Source: Clostridiales bacterium
Lineage (GTDB): Bacteria; Bacillota; Clostridia; Oscillospirales; CAG-272
NCBI GenBank assembly: GCA_018370615.1
Contig: JAGZAC010000015.1
Coordinates: forward strand, 1-13,235
Length of the DNA stretch: 13,235 nt
Direction of reading: 5' to 3'
Positions 6,963 to 13,235 of this stretch are shown piece by piece. Each line of letters opens with the position of its first letter. Position 1 is the first letter of the stretch. The position numbers were made by a program, and so were the translations under genes. The notes below the pieces were generated by a model. It was not told the origin of the DNA. It did no database searches and saw only the letters and a list, made by a program, of their open reading frames with translations.

Positions 6963-7691
6963 TCAGTCGCAGTTTTCCCAATTGTGATATACGTTCTGTA
7001 CGTCGTCGTTGTCGTCCAAATGCTCCAAAAGAAGATTCATATTTTTAATATCCTCTTCTGTGGTCAGCGTAACATAGTTTTGAGGGATCTTGTCCGCTTC
7101 TGCGGAAAGGACCGTATAGCCTGCCCCACTCAGTGCATCGCGCACATCGGCCAGGTCGGAAACCTCTGTGTAGATTTCATATACATCGCCGTCTGCTGCA
7201 AAATCCTCGGCCCCTGCTTCCAGGGCAGTCTCCATCAGCGCATCTTCGTCAATGCTGTCATCTTTTTCGATGATAATGACACCCTTGTCATCAAACATGA
7301 AGGACACACAGCCGCTCTGCCCCAGATTTCCGCCGTATTTGTCAAAGAAATGGCGTACTTCCCCGCCGGTGCGGTTTCTATTGTCGGTTGCAGTCGTGAC
7401 GATCACTGCAACGCCGGAAGGACCGTACCCCTCGTAGGTGATCTCCTCATAACTTACAGCGTCGGCTCCGGATGCCTTTTTGATGGCGCGTTCAATGTTG
7501 TCGGTGGGTACATTGTTGGCCTTTGCCTTTGCAATCGCGTCCCGCAGCTTATTGTTGGACGCGGGGTCCGGTCCGCCGGCACGTACGGCAATCGCAATTT
7601 CCTTGCCGATTTTTGTGAAGATTTTTCCCCGCTGGGCGTCGGTCTTCTCTTTTTTGTTTTTAATATTGCTCCATTTGCTGTGTCCTGACAT
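6963..7691 (-). CDS. yebC: YebC/PmpR-family regulatory protein
   Basis: A 242-residue cytoplasmic protein of the TACO1/YebC family. The N-terminus MSGHSKWSNIKNKKEKTDAQRG is the family's most conserved stretch and fixes the start at 7691. GGAGAG lies four bases before it; the ATG at 7703 would add only four residues and lacks the family start. Further hallmarks are RAGGPDPASNNKLRDAIAKA (about 37-56), NVPTDNIERAI, the YEGYGPSGVAVIV segment and NRTGGEVRHFFDKYGGNLG. Members were first described as DNA-binding regulators. Later work on some members supports a role at the ribosome during difficult peptide-bond formation, and a position next to argS and ribosomal genes is compatible with that. The gene lies 49 bp after argS and 26 bp before lgt, within the same presumed operon. 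Confidence 0.94.
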   Translation of the reverse strand: MSGHSKWSNIKNKKEKTDAQRGKIFTKIGKEIAIAVRAGGPDPASNNKLRDAIAKAKANNVPTDNIERAIKKASGADAVSYEEITYEGYGPSGVAVIVTTATDNRNRTGGEVRHFFDKYGGNLGQSGCVSFMFDDKGVIIIEKDDSIDEDALMETALEAGAEDFAADGDVYEIYTEVSDLADVRDALSGAGYTVLSAEADKIPQNYVTLTTEEDIKNMNLLLEHLDDNDDVQNVYHNWENCD

Positions 7692-7740
7692 AAAACTCTC
7701 CATTCAGTCGCTGGGTGCGACAAATTCGATATATCTTCGA

Positions 7741-9453
7741 TTATATTTTCTCCGGGGTGCGCAGGCAAATAAGCCGCAGCGCAGTCTTAATCACGGTACC
7801 GCTTGCTCTGGTAATCCGCAGTCGGGTTGCGCGAACATCTGCATCCTCTGCAGAGAGGATCGGGCAGTTATGATAAAACCGATTGAAAGCGGTACACAAA
7901 TCAATGGCATACCGAGTGATTACGGAGGGCTCGTATTCCCCAAGGGCTGTCTGTACTTTCTCCGGGAACCGTGACAGAATCTTCAATACTTCTGCTTCCT
8001 CCGGTGCGGTGATTTTCCCCGCTGCATTTGGAATTTCTCCCGCCTTTTCCAATACGCTGCAGGTCCGAGCATAGGTATACTGGGCATACGGGCCTGTATT
8101 TCCCTCAAAGCTGAGGGCATCCTCCATAACAAAATTAATGTCCTTGATTCGGCTGTTGTAGAGGTAATGGAACACAACTGCGCCCACGCCTACTGCCTCA
8201 GCTACCGCATCCTTGTCTGCAAGTCCGGGATTTTTTTCTTCGATGCGCCCACGCACTTTATCAATGGCCTGGGCAAACAGATCTTTCAGCAGCACTACGT
8301 TGCCGGTACGGGTAGCCAGCTTTTCCCCTCCGATGCTTACGGTGCCATAAGGCACATGAACAAGCTGGTTATACCAGTCGTATCCCATCAATTCTACCAC
8401 TTTGAACCACTGAGCAAAATGCAGGCTTTGTCCTGCGGAAGTGACATAAATACACTTATCAAAATCGTAAGTGCGTTTTCTGTATACTGCCGCGGCAATA
8501 TCCCTGGTGGGATACAGTGTGCTGCCATCGCTTTTCAAAATCAAACAAGGGGGCATGTTATACGCGGAAAGATCTACCATAGAAGCGCCGTTATCAACCA
8601 CTAAAAGGTTTTTCTCCCGGAGCCTTTCTATCTGTTCCGGCATTTTGTCAGTATAAAAGCTTTCTCCCGCGTAACTATCAAAGGTAATTCCCAATTGGCG
8701 AAATGTTATCTCATATTCCCGGTTGGAAATATCGATAAACCATTTCCAAAGGGCGGTGCTATCTGGATCCCCATCCTCCAGCTTTTTGAATTCATCCCTG
8801 GCTGCCTGGTTCAGGCTGTCGTCTTTTTCGGCTTCGGCATGAAATTTTACATACAATTCGACAAGTGTATCGATTCCGCCGGATTCGACTTTTTCCCGGC
8901 TTCCCCACTTGCGGTATGCCACAATCAGTTTGCCAAACTGGGTGCCCCAGTCGCCCAAATGATTGATTCCTACACATTTATATCCTGCAAACTGGTGAAG
9001 CAGCTTCAAGGAATGCCCAATCACTGTTGTCCCCAAATGGCCGATGTGAAAGGGTTTTGCAATATTGGGGGAGGCGTAATCCAGAACAACGGTTTTCCCT
9101 TCTCCTTCGCTGCTGGAACCGAACATTTCCCCGTCCTTTTCGATTTTTGCAAGAACGGACTGAGTCAAATATACTGGGGAAATACGAATATTTAAGTACC
9201 CGCCCTGGACTTCCGCGCTGCAGAGGTCTTCATGACCGGAAAAAGCGCCGGACAGAGACTGGGCAATTTTCGGGGGTGCCGCCTTCAATACCTTGCTCAG
9301 CTTAAAGCAAGGGAGCGCCAGATCCCCCATTGCGCTGTCCGGAGGATACTCCAGCATGGAGCAAATTTCTCCTGCCGTAAGGATTGCCGATCCAAACTGA
9401 TCGGCAATCGTATGTGCAAGGATTTCGGATATGTTTTTTTTGAATGTCAGCAT
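7741..9453 (-). CDS. argS: Arginine--tRNA ligase
   Basis: Class I aminoacyl-tRNA synthetase that charges tRNA-Arg with arginine at the expense of ATP. The 570-residue product has the ArgRS N-terminal domain (about 1-95), then the catalytic core with SPNIAKPFHIGHLG, whose HIGH box is at 136-139, and NHLGDWGTQFG (164-174). The second ATP motif reads EKLATRTGN (377-385) instead of a canonical KMSKS, as is usual in many ArgRS enzymes. The C-terminal DALR-type anticodon-binding domain spans about 450-570 and ends in TALRLICLRTPEKI. The ATG is preceded by AAAGGA about 12 bases upstream. The gene starts 22 bp after the PRPP synthetase-like gene stops, which suggests co-transcription. The gap of 49 bp to yebC contains only a weak five-pair hairpin without a T run. 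Confidence 0.97.
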   Translation of the reverse strand: MLTFKKNISEILAHTIADQFGSAILTAGEICSMLEYPPDSAMGDLALPCFKLSKVLKAAPPKIAQSLSGAFSGHEDLCSAEVQGGYLNIRISPVYLTQSVLAKIEKDGEMFGSSSEGEGKTVVLDYASPNIAKPFHIGHLGTTVIGHSLKLLHQFAGYKCVGINHLGDWGTQFGKLIVAYRKWGSREKVESGGIDTLVELYVKFHAEAEKDDSLNQAARDEFKKLEDGDPDSTALWKWFIDISNREYEITFRQLGITFDSYAGESFYTDKMPEQIERLREKNLLVVDNGASMVDLSAYNMPPCLILKSDGSTLYPTRDIAAAVYRKRTYDFDKCIYVTSAGQSLHFAQWFKVVELMGYDWYNQLVHVPYGTVSIGGEKLATRTGNVVLLKDLFAQAIDKVRGRIEEKNPGLADKDAVAEAVGVGAVVFHYLYNSRIKDINFVMEDALSFEGNTGPYAQYTYARTCSVLEKAGEIPNAAGKITAPEEAEVLKILSRFPEKVQTALGEYEPSVITRYAIDLCTAFNRFYHNCPILSAEDADVRATRLRITRASGTVIKTALRLICLRTPEKI

Positions 9454-9475
9454 CGTTGCCGAATCCTTTCTTGGT

Positions 9476-10615
9476 TTATTTTTCGGAAATACTCAGCTGC
9501 TGTGCAGCCTTTGCAGCCTGTTTATCCATAATCTTATGTATTCTGGTGACAGGATCCAGCAGAGAGGATATAGACTGGTTGTGGTTGAGCGTATCGATAA
9601 TATATGCCACGTATTTGCACATATTGACGCTTTCGTGCCATTCCCGAGAGGTGACCTCTGGGCTGGTATAAATTAGGTTTGTGGTAAATACCTTGTTGAA
9701 AATACCTTTTTCATATGCCTTGTCGAATACCTCGGGGCCGGAAACAAACAGGCCGAAGGTGGTAAACAAAAATACTCTTCTGGCGCCCTTTTCTTTGAGC
9801 TGCTCAGATACATCCAGAATAGAATCTCCGGAGGAAATCATATCGTCAACAACGATAACGTCCTTTCCCGCCACGCTTTTTCCCAGGTATTCGTGGGCCT
9901 CAATGGGGTTTTTCCCATCTATAATAATGGAATAATTTCTTCGCTTGTAAAACATGCCCATTTCCACACCCATAACGGAGGAATAGTACATGCTGCGGGA
10001 CATGGCGCCTTCATCCGGAGAAATAAACATAATATCATCCTTGGACAGGGATATATCCGGATACACCCGCACAAGAGCTTTCAGCATCTGATACGAGGGG
10101 CGAATATTGTCAAACCCGTGGAGCGGAATGGCATTCTGCACTCTTGGATCGTGGGCATCAAAGGTGACGATATTGGAAACGCCCATATTTACAAGGTCCT
10201 GAAGGGCCAGAGCGCAGTCCAGGGATTCGCGGGAAGCTCTTCGGTGCTGCCGGCCTTCGTACAGCATCGGCATGATCACGGATACACGGGTCGCCTTGCC
10301 GGCAATGGCAGCGATTACCCGTTTCAGGTCTGCAAAGTGGTCGTCCGGACTCATGGGAACCATCATTCCATGCATTTTGTACTTTTCCGAGTAGTTGAAG
10401 CAGTCAGAAATGATATACACATCATGGCCTCTGGCAGATTCGTGAAGAAGCGCTTTGGCTTCTCCGGATCCGAAGCGGGGACAGTCGGCACGCATGATAA
10501 ATTCCTGATCACTGTCATGCCTTCTCCATTCCCGCAGATACGCGTCCACCTGGGAAACGAAGCCCTCACAGCCGCGCATTCCAATAACGCCCAGTTCACC
10601 ATACAAGCTTTCCAT
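9476..10615 (-). CDS. Ribose-phosphate pyrophosphokinase (divergent clostridial-type paralogue)
   Basis: Probable PRPP synthetase, which converts ribose 5-phosphate and ATP to PRPP for nucleotide, histidine and tryptophan synthesis. Start at 10615 gives 379 residues beginning MESLYGELGVIG, with AAAGGA nine bases upstream. The ATG at 10684 would sit at or before the predicted transcription start. Prs-like motifs are all recognisable but altered: RFGSGEA (47-53; usually RFSDGE), GRQHRR (121-126; usually RQDRK), TFDAHD (151-156; usually VDLHA), SPDEG (199-203; usually SPDHGG), YKRR (223-226) and the PRPP loop VVDDMISSGDS (255-265; usually DDMIDTGGT). The protein is about 60 residues longer than the usual enzyme of about 315. 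Some Clostridia carry long proteins of this type, annotated as PRPP synthetase. Activity is therefore likely but not certain, and I do not assign the symbol prs outright. It appears to be the first gene of the long operon with argS. Confidence 0.85.
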   Translation of the reverse strand: MESLYGELGVIGMRGCEGFVSQVDAYLREWRRHDSDQEFIMRADCPRFGSGEAKALLHESARGHDVYIISDCFNYSEKYKMHGMMVPMSPDDHFADLKRVIAAIAGKATRVSVIMPMLYEGRQHRRASRESLDCALALQDLVNMGVSNIVTFDAHDPRVQNAIPLHGFDNIRPSYQMLKALVRVYPDISLSKDDIMFISPDEGAMSRSMYYSSVMGVEMGMFYKRRNYSIIIDGKNPIEAHEYLGKSVAGKDVIVVDDMISSGDSILDVSEQLKEKGARRVFLFTTFGLFVSGPEVFDKAYEKGIFNKVFTTNLIYTSPEVTSREWHESVNMCKYVAYIIDTLNHNQSISSLLDPVTRIHKIMDKQAAKAAQQLSISEK

Positions 10616-10688
10616 TTTACACCGTCCTTTATTTTTAATCCAAAAAATTATCCAGTGCTCCGCTGCCGCAAGGCAGAAATACAAAGAT

Positions 10689-10717
10689 AGTATACCATAA
10701 AATAAGGAAAATGGAAA
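10689..10717 (-). promoter_or_regulatory. Putative sigma-A promoter of the PRPP synthetase-argS operon
   Basis: The minus strand shows -35 TTTCCA (10717-10712), a 17-base spacer and -10 TATACT (10694-10689). The predicted start of transcription near 10682 leaves an untranslated leader of about 67 bases before the ATG at 10615. No clear terminator is visible between rhaB and this promoter; only weak A/T-rich inverted repeats occur near 10754-10767. Confidence 0.65.
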
Positions 10718-10843
10718 CAGATTCCCACGTTTTTTTAAAATGGTTTTTGCCCAAGAAATGAATTTCTACAGCTTGCACAAGAATTTGTCGGAAGGCCTAC
10801 ATTTTTTTCGGTATATATAACCTGCGTGGCTGCGCGGTAGTAT

Positions 10844-12319
10844 TTATGATTTTTCAATCAGTTTACAGAAACGAGTGTATGCCTCCTCCCACTCTGCCTG
10901 CGCAGAGGCATTCGGAGTATATGTTTTTACGTCGAAAGAATCTCGCACGATTCGGCGGATCTCCTCGCAGGAGCTTACTCCCCCTGCCGCATATGCCTGC
11001 ATCATAATATTGCCGATGGCAGTAGCCTCGACCGGGCCGGCATGGACCGTTCTACCGGTGCCGTCCGCGGTAAACTGGCACAGGAGACTATCCTTGGTGC
11101 CGCCGCCGACAATGTTGATGGTACTGTACTTTTTGCCGGAAAGCTCCTCCAGCTTCTCTGCAGTCCAGCGATACCGCAGTGCGAGACTTTCAAAAATGCA
11201 GCGCACAACAGCGCCCATATCCTCCGGAATCGGCTGTCCCGTTTTTCTGCAGTACTCTCGAATGCGTTCGGGCATGTCTCCGGCAGGAGAAAAGGCTGTA
11301 TCGTCCGGATCAATCAGCGAACGGAAAGGCGCAGCGGCAAGAGCCGCGGCAGACATTTCGTCAAAGCTGTATTCCTTCCCTTCCCGCCGCCACTGTCTGC
11401 GGGATTCCTGGATGAGCCACAGGCCCATGATATTTTTCATTATATTGATTTTACCGAAGGCGCCTCCTTCATTGGTAAAGCTGTATTTTTGCGAGAGAGG
11501 CGTAATCAGCGGCTTGTCAGATTCAATTCCCATCAGGGACCAGGTGCCGCTGGATATGTAAAGGAAGTCCTCTTTTTCTGCAGGCACTGCCAGCACCGCG
11601 CTGGCGGTATCGTGACTGCAGACATTGATCACTGTCGCGCCTGTGTTTCCCGTGTCTCCATCGATTTTTTCATGCAGTCGCCCGAGAACATGTCCCGGCA
11701 TGACCACAGGCGGGAACAAATCCTCTCTGATGCCGAGGATATCCAGCACCTGCCTGTCATATGTCTTCGTGGCGGCGTTCAAGAGTGCAGTAGTAGAGGC
11801 AATGGTATATTCTGCCGCCATATTTCCCGTTAGAAAATACCCCAAAAGATCCGGGGTAAGCAGCAGCTTATCCGCGACATCCAGCAGCCAGGGGCGGCTT
11901 GCCAGATCTGCTTCCAGCTGGAAAATCGTATTAAAGGACATGGATTCGATTCCGGTGATTTTGTAAAGGACGTCGTAAGGAATTTTCCCATATACCTGGT
12001 CAATCATAGGAGTCGTCCGCAAATCTCTGTACTGATAAGAGGGAGACAGCATTGCGCCGGCGGGATCGATATATCCATAATCTACCCCCCAGGTGTCAAT
12101 TCCAATAGAGTCCAGGCCGCCGTCGGCAGCACACTTTGCAATAGAGGCTTTTATTTCAAAAAGGAGCCGCAGGGTGTCCCAAAAAAAGCCTGCAGGCGTT
12201 TCTACTGGGTCGTTGGAAAACCGATGCTGCTCCCGCAATGTCAGTTTGTTTTCTGCAATGGTTCCAAGGATACCCCGCCCGCTGGAGGCGCCGAGATCAA
12301 TGGCAAGATATTTTTTCAC
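10844..12319 (-). CDS. rhaB: Rhamnulokinase
   Basis: Cytoplasmic FGGY-family sugar kinase that phosphorylates L-rhamnulose to L-rhamnulose 1-phosphate, the second step of L-rhamnose breakdown. I choose a GTG start at 12319, giving VKKYLAIDLGASSGR and 491 residues. AAAGGGGAG lies six bases upstream, and the alternative ATG at 12370 lies inside the promoter spacer. Motifs are the N-terminal phosphate-binding DLGASSGR (8-15), IDTWGVDYG (74-82), SHDTASAV (235-242) whose aspartate 236 is the expected catalytic base, SSGTWSLMG (256-264) and the C-terminal adenosine-binding GGGTKDSLLCQ (405-415). SSGTW and the WGVDYG motif favour rhamnulokinase over other FGGY kinases. It has its own promoter and appears monocistronic. 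Neither rhamnose isomerase nor rhamnulose-1-phosphate aldolase is within the window, so pathway completeness cannot be judged. Confidence 0.93.
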   Translation of the reverse strand: MKKYLAIDLGASSGRGILGTIAENKLTLREQHRFSNDPVETPAGFFWDTLRLLFEIKASIAKCAADGGLDSIGIDTWGVDYGYIDPAGAMLSPSYQYRDLRTTPMIDQVYGKIPYDVLYKITGIESMSFNTIFQLEADLASRPWLLDVADKLLLTPDLLGYFLTGNMAAEYTIASTTALLNAATKTYDRQVLDILGIREDLFPPVVMPGHVLGRLHEKIDGDTGNTGATVINVCSHDTASAVLAVPAEKEDFLYISSGTWSLMGIESDKPLITPLSQKYSFTNEGGAFGKINIMKNIMGLWLIQESRRQWRREGKEYSFDEMSAAALAAAPFRSLIDPDDTAFSPAGDMPERIREYCRKTGQPIPEDMGAVVRCIFESLALRYRWTAEKLEELSGKKYSTINIVGGGTKDSLLCQFTADGTGRTVHAGPVEATAIGNIMMQAYAAGGVSSCEEIRRIVRDSFDVKTYTPNASAQAEWEEAYTRFCKLIEKS

Positions 12320-12352
12320 AGGTTTCTCCCCTTTCACAGATATCTTTTTATC

Positions 12353-12381
12353 AGTATACCACAAATACATATATTTTCCAA
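12353..12381 (-). promoter_or_regulatory. Sigma-A promoter of rhaB
   Basis: The minus strand has -35 TTGGAA (12381-12376), a 17-base spacer and -10 TATACT (12358-12353). The predicted transcript starts near 12346, leaving about 27 untranslated bases before the GTG start. No convincing operator palindrome overlaps it, so sugar control is not visible in the sequence. Confidence 0.75.
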
Positions 12382-12420
12382 GAAAAATTTCAAAAGAAGA
12401 GGCACTGCTGTAAGCGGAGC

Positions 12421-12451
12421 CAAAGACAAAAGGAGGCGCCGGCGCCTCCTT
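12421..12451 (-). terminator. Perfect-palindrome rho-independent terminator upstream of rhaB
   Basis: A perfect 22-bp palindrome, with half-site AAGGAGGCGCC, occupies 12430-12451. On the minus strand it continues into TTTTGTCTTT, a usable T-rich tail. On the plus strand the following sequence is A/T mixed. It should stop transcripts coming from the aldo/keto reductase side before the rhaB promoter. Confidence 0.75.
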
Positions 12452-12461
12452 ATTATATTAA

Positions 12462-12510
12462 CCCCTCCGGCAGCTACGCTGCCACCTCCCCTTCGTAAAA
12501 AAGGGGAGGC
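12462..12510 (+). repeat. Double-hairpin intergenic repeat, copy 1 (forward)
   Basis: The unit reads CCCCTCC, then hairpin GGCAGC-TAC-GCTGCC (12469-12483), then ACCTCCCC leading into hairpin CCTCCCCTT / AAGGGGAGG with a seven-base loop (12485-12509). The architecture is the same as copy 3 at 12680-12728, while the first stem has a different sequence with compensating bases. This indicates that pairing, rather than sequence, is conserved there. It carries no gene. Confidence 0.8.
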
Positions 12511-12595
12511 TATGAAAGACGGTACCTTGTGGAAGAAATGCACGTTCTCAAATAATAGGCCACTAGCGGGGGGAGGCTTTTGAAAGCCGAAAAAC

Positions 12596-12633
12596 GCCCC
12601 CTTGTGGGGAGGCGCAAAGCGACTCCGGGGGCC
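12596..12633 (-). repeat. Double-hairpin intergenic repeat, degenerate inverted copy 2
   Basis: Written on the plus strand this stretch runs GCCCCCTTGTGGGGAGGC, GCAAAGCG, ACTCCGGGGGCC. This is the reverse orientation of the unit seen at 12680-12728, with the internal hairpin shortened. Immediately before it, at 12575-12588, lies a further inverted repeat, GGCTTT/AAAGCC. Similarity is partial, so assignment as a decayed copy is an interpretation. Confidence 0.5.
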
Positions 12634-12656
12634 ATGTTTTTACGTGTGCAAAAGCT

Positions 12657-12684
12657 AGGGGATTGTTCTCCTGTAACAACCCCT
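12657..12684. repeat. Junction hairpin between opposed repeat copies
   Basis: AGGGG, a bulged A, then TTGTT at 12657-12667 pair with AACAACCCCT at 12675-12684: ten pairs with one bulge and a seven-base loop. A longer form of the same element (GGGGATTGT / ACAATCCCC) closes the repeat cluster at 12913-12936. It joins inverted copy 2 to forward copy 3, making the pair a larger inverted repeat. Confidence 0.65.
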
Positions 12685-12728
12685 CCGTCGCAACATAGTT
12701 GCGACACCTCCCCCTACACAGGGGAGGC
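12680..12728 (+). repeat. Double-hairpin intergenic repeat, copy 3 (forward)
   Basis: CCCCTCC is followed by a perfect hairpin GTCGCAAC-ATA-GTTGCGAC (12687-12705). After that comes ACCTCCCC, with CCTCCCC (12707-12713) pairing with GGGGAGG (12721-12727) across a seven-base loop. This is the best-preserved copy of the family in the window. Confidence 0.8.
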
Positions 12729-12732
12729 TAAA

Positions 12733-12864
12733 AGTTTAATAAAGACCCCCTCGCGGAGAGGTGCTGTGCCTCTCCGGGAGTATGTCGGTATTAGGTAATA
12801 TAGAAGGCCCCTTTGCGTGGAGGTGCTTTGGTCTCTCTGAAGGTATTCAATATTAGGTAATATA
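12733..12864. repeat. Degenerate ~62-bp tandem repeat with 14-bp identical core
   Basis: The 14-mer TATTAGGTAATATA occurs at 12789-12802 and again at 12851-12864, exactly 62 bp apart. The unit 12789-12850 aligns with the preceding 12733-12788 over a shared pattern: CCCC, T-rich step, GCG, GGAGGTGCT, then CTCTC. The first unit keeps a hairpin GGAGAGG / CCTCTCC (12755-12775), which is largely lost in the second. Probably decayed head-to-tail copies of part of the hairpin repeat family. Confidence 0.65.
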
Positions 12865-12867
12865 AAA

Positions 12868-12936
12868 GGCCCCCTTGTGTAAAGGGGGCTGGCTCCGCGT
12901 ATGCGGAGTCTGGGGGATTGTTTTTTGACAATCCCC
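12868..12936 (-). repeat. Triple-hairpin intergenic repeat, copy in reverse orientation
   Basis: On the plus strand three perfect hairpins follow each other: GCCCCCTT / AAGGGGGC with a five-base loop (12869-12889), CTCCGC / GCGGAG with loop GTAT (12893-12908), and GGGGATTGT / ACAATCCCC with a six-base loop (12913-12936). The first two match the layout of copy 3 in inverse orientation. The third is the junction element also seen at 12657-12684. The repeat ends only five bases short of the aldo/keto reductase stop codon and may serve as its transcript end, although there is no T run on the minus strand. Confidence 0.75.
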
Positions 12937-12941
12937 TTATC

Positions 12942-13235
12942 TCACCAACTATGGAGCATTTTAATCCACTCCGGGTCAAAATGATCGACAATTTCACTGT
13001 GACCGATGTCCATCGTCCGAATCTTTTCCATATCTTCTTCTGAAAGTGTGAAATCAAATACTTCAAAGTTCTGGCGCATTCTGTCCTCGTGGACTGTTTT
13101 TGGAATTACAACTACGCCGCGCTGCAGATTCCAGCGAAGGGCGACCTGCGCGGCTGTTTTATGATACTTCTCCCCGATTTCCGTGAGAATCGGATCTCGG
13201 AAGAAATTGCGCTTGCCCTCGTTAAAGGGTGCCCA
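12942..13235 (-). CDS. Aldo/keto reductase, C-terminal part (5' end outside window)
   Basis: An open frame enters from the right edge and ends at TGA (12944-12942), giving the last 97 residues of a protein. It has typical C-terminal features of NAD(P)H-dependent aldo/keto reductases: WAPFNEGKRNFF, then EIGEKYHKTAAQVALRWNLQ, the cofactor-binding strand RGVVVIPKTVHEDRMRQNF and the closing helix LSEEDMEKIRTMD. The family reduces aldehydes and ketones, or oxidises the alcohols, inside a (beta/alpha)8 barrel. The pattern resembles the 2,5-diketo-gluconate reductase-like subgroup of about 280 residues, so about two thirds of the gene lies outside. The substrate cannot be inferred. The gene is separated from rhaB by the repeat cluster and a terminator, so joint function with rhaB is not implied. 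Confidence 0.92.
   Translation of the reverse strand, partial: WAPFNEGKRNFFRDPILTEIGEKYHKTAAQVALRWNLQRGVVVIPKTVHEDRMRQNFEVFDFTLSEEDMEKIRTMDIGHSEIVDHFDPEWIKMLHSW

Noticed and set aside
7692..7740. Terminator between argS and yebC
   Set aside because: Only a five-pair GTCGC/GCGAC hairpin with no T run is present, so co-transcription is more likely.
10616..10684. ATG start at 10684 for the PRPP synthetase-like gene
   Set aside because: It begins five bases after the -10 box, and the extra residues are unlike the family; the ATG at 10615 has a ribosome binding site.
9893..10690. 265-codon plus-strand frame opposite the PRPP synthetase gene
   Set aside because: Fully antisense to a gene with recognisable motifs; the composition is that of a reverse-strand shadow.
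12320..12370. ATG start at 12370 for rhaB
   Set aside because: It lies between the -35 and -10 boxes of the predicted promoter and so would not be on the mRNA; the GTG at 12319 begins at the expected family position.
12224..12798. Short open frames on both strands across the intergenic repeats
   Set aside because: They follow the GC-rich hairpin repeats, have no consistent ribosome binding site and resemble no protein family.
12462..12936. CRISPR array
   Set aside because: Repeats are in both orientations, unequal in spacing and palindromic throughout, with no constant repeat/unique spacer alternation and no cas genes.

Overview
The window looks like a chromosomal segment of a clostridial Firmicute, probably an anaerobic gut-type member of the Oscillospiraceae/Lachnospiraceae area. 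This is inferred from three things: the gene families, the N-terminally extended L27 with its Prp protease, and hairpin-rich intergenic repeats of a kind I recall from such genomes. All thirteen supported coding regions lie on the minus strand, so transcription runs from the high-coordinate end to the low end. Eleven genes are complete and one partial gene sits at each edge.

In transcription order: (1) the C-terminus of an aldo/keto reductase (13235-12942). (2) About 570 bp without a gene (12371-12941), filled with inverted and tandem copies of GC-rich double-hairpin repeats and ending in a strong palindromic terminator. (3) A monocistronic rhamnulokinase gene, rhaB, with its own sigma-A-type promoter. 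(4) A probable housekeeping operon: PRPP synthetase-like gene, argS, a YebC-family gene, lgt and folD. A strong internal promoter just after folD then drives rplU, prp and rpmA, which end at a rho-independent terminator. (5) A second promoter drives an envelope cluster: a CapA-like lipoprotein, a membrane-anchored NAGPA-domain phosphodiester glycosidase, a membrane-anchored protein of unknown function, and the first ten codons of one more gene at the left edge.

How the genes fit together: the central block supplies PRPP, arginyl-tRNA, a translation/regulatory factor, lipoprotein lipidation, one-carbon folate interconversion and two large-subunit ribosomal proteins. Prp sits between its operon partner rplU and its substrate gene rpmA, whose product carries the LQFF/A cleavage site. 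Lgt would lipidate lipoproteins such as the CapA-like protein encoded further downstream. The left-hand cluster looks like a small cell-surface polysaccharide or envelope module, but its substrate cannot be read from the sequence.

I see no CRISPR array, tRNA, rRNA, transposase, phage gene or defence system. The least conventional parts are the repeat cluster at 12462-12936, the divergent PRPP synthetase paralogue, and the CapA / NAGPA / unknown-protein operon.
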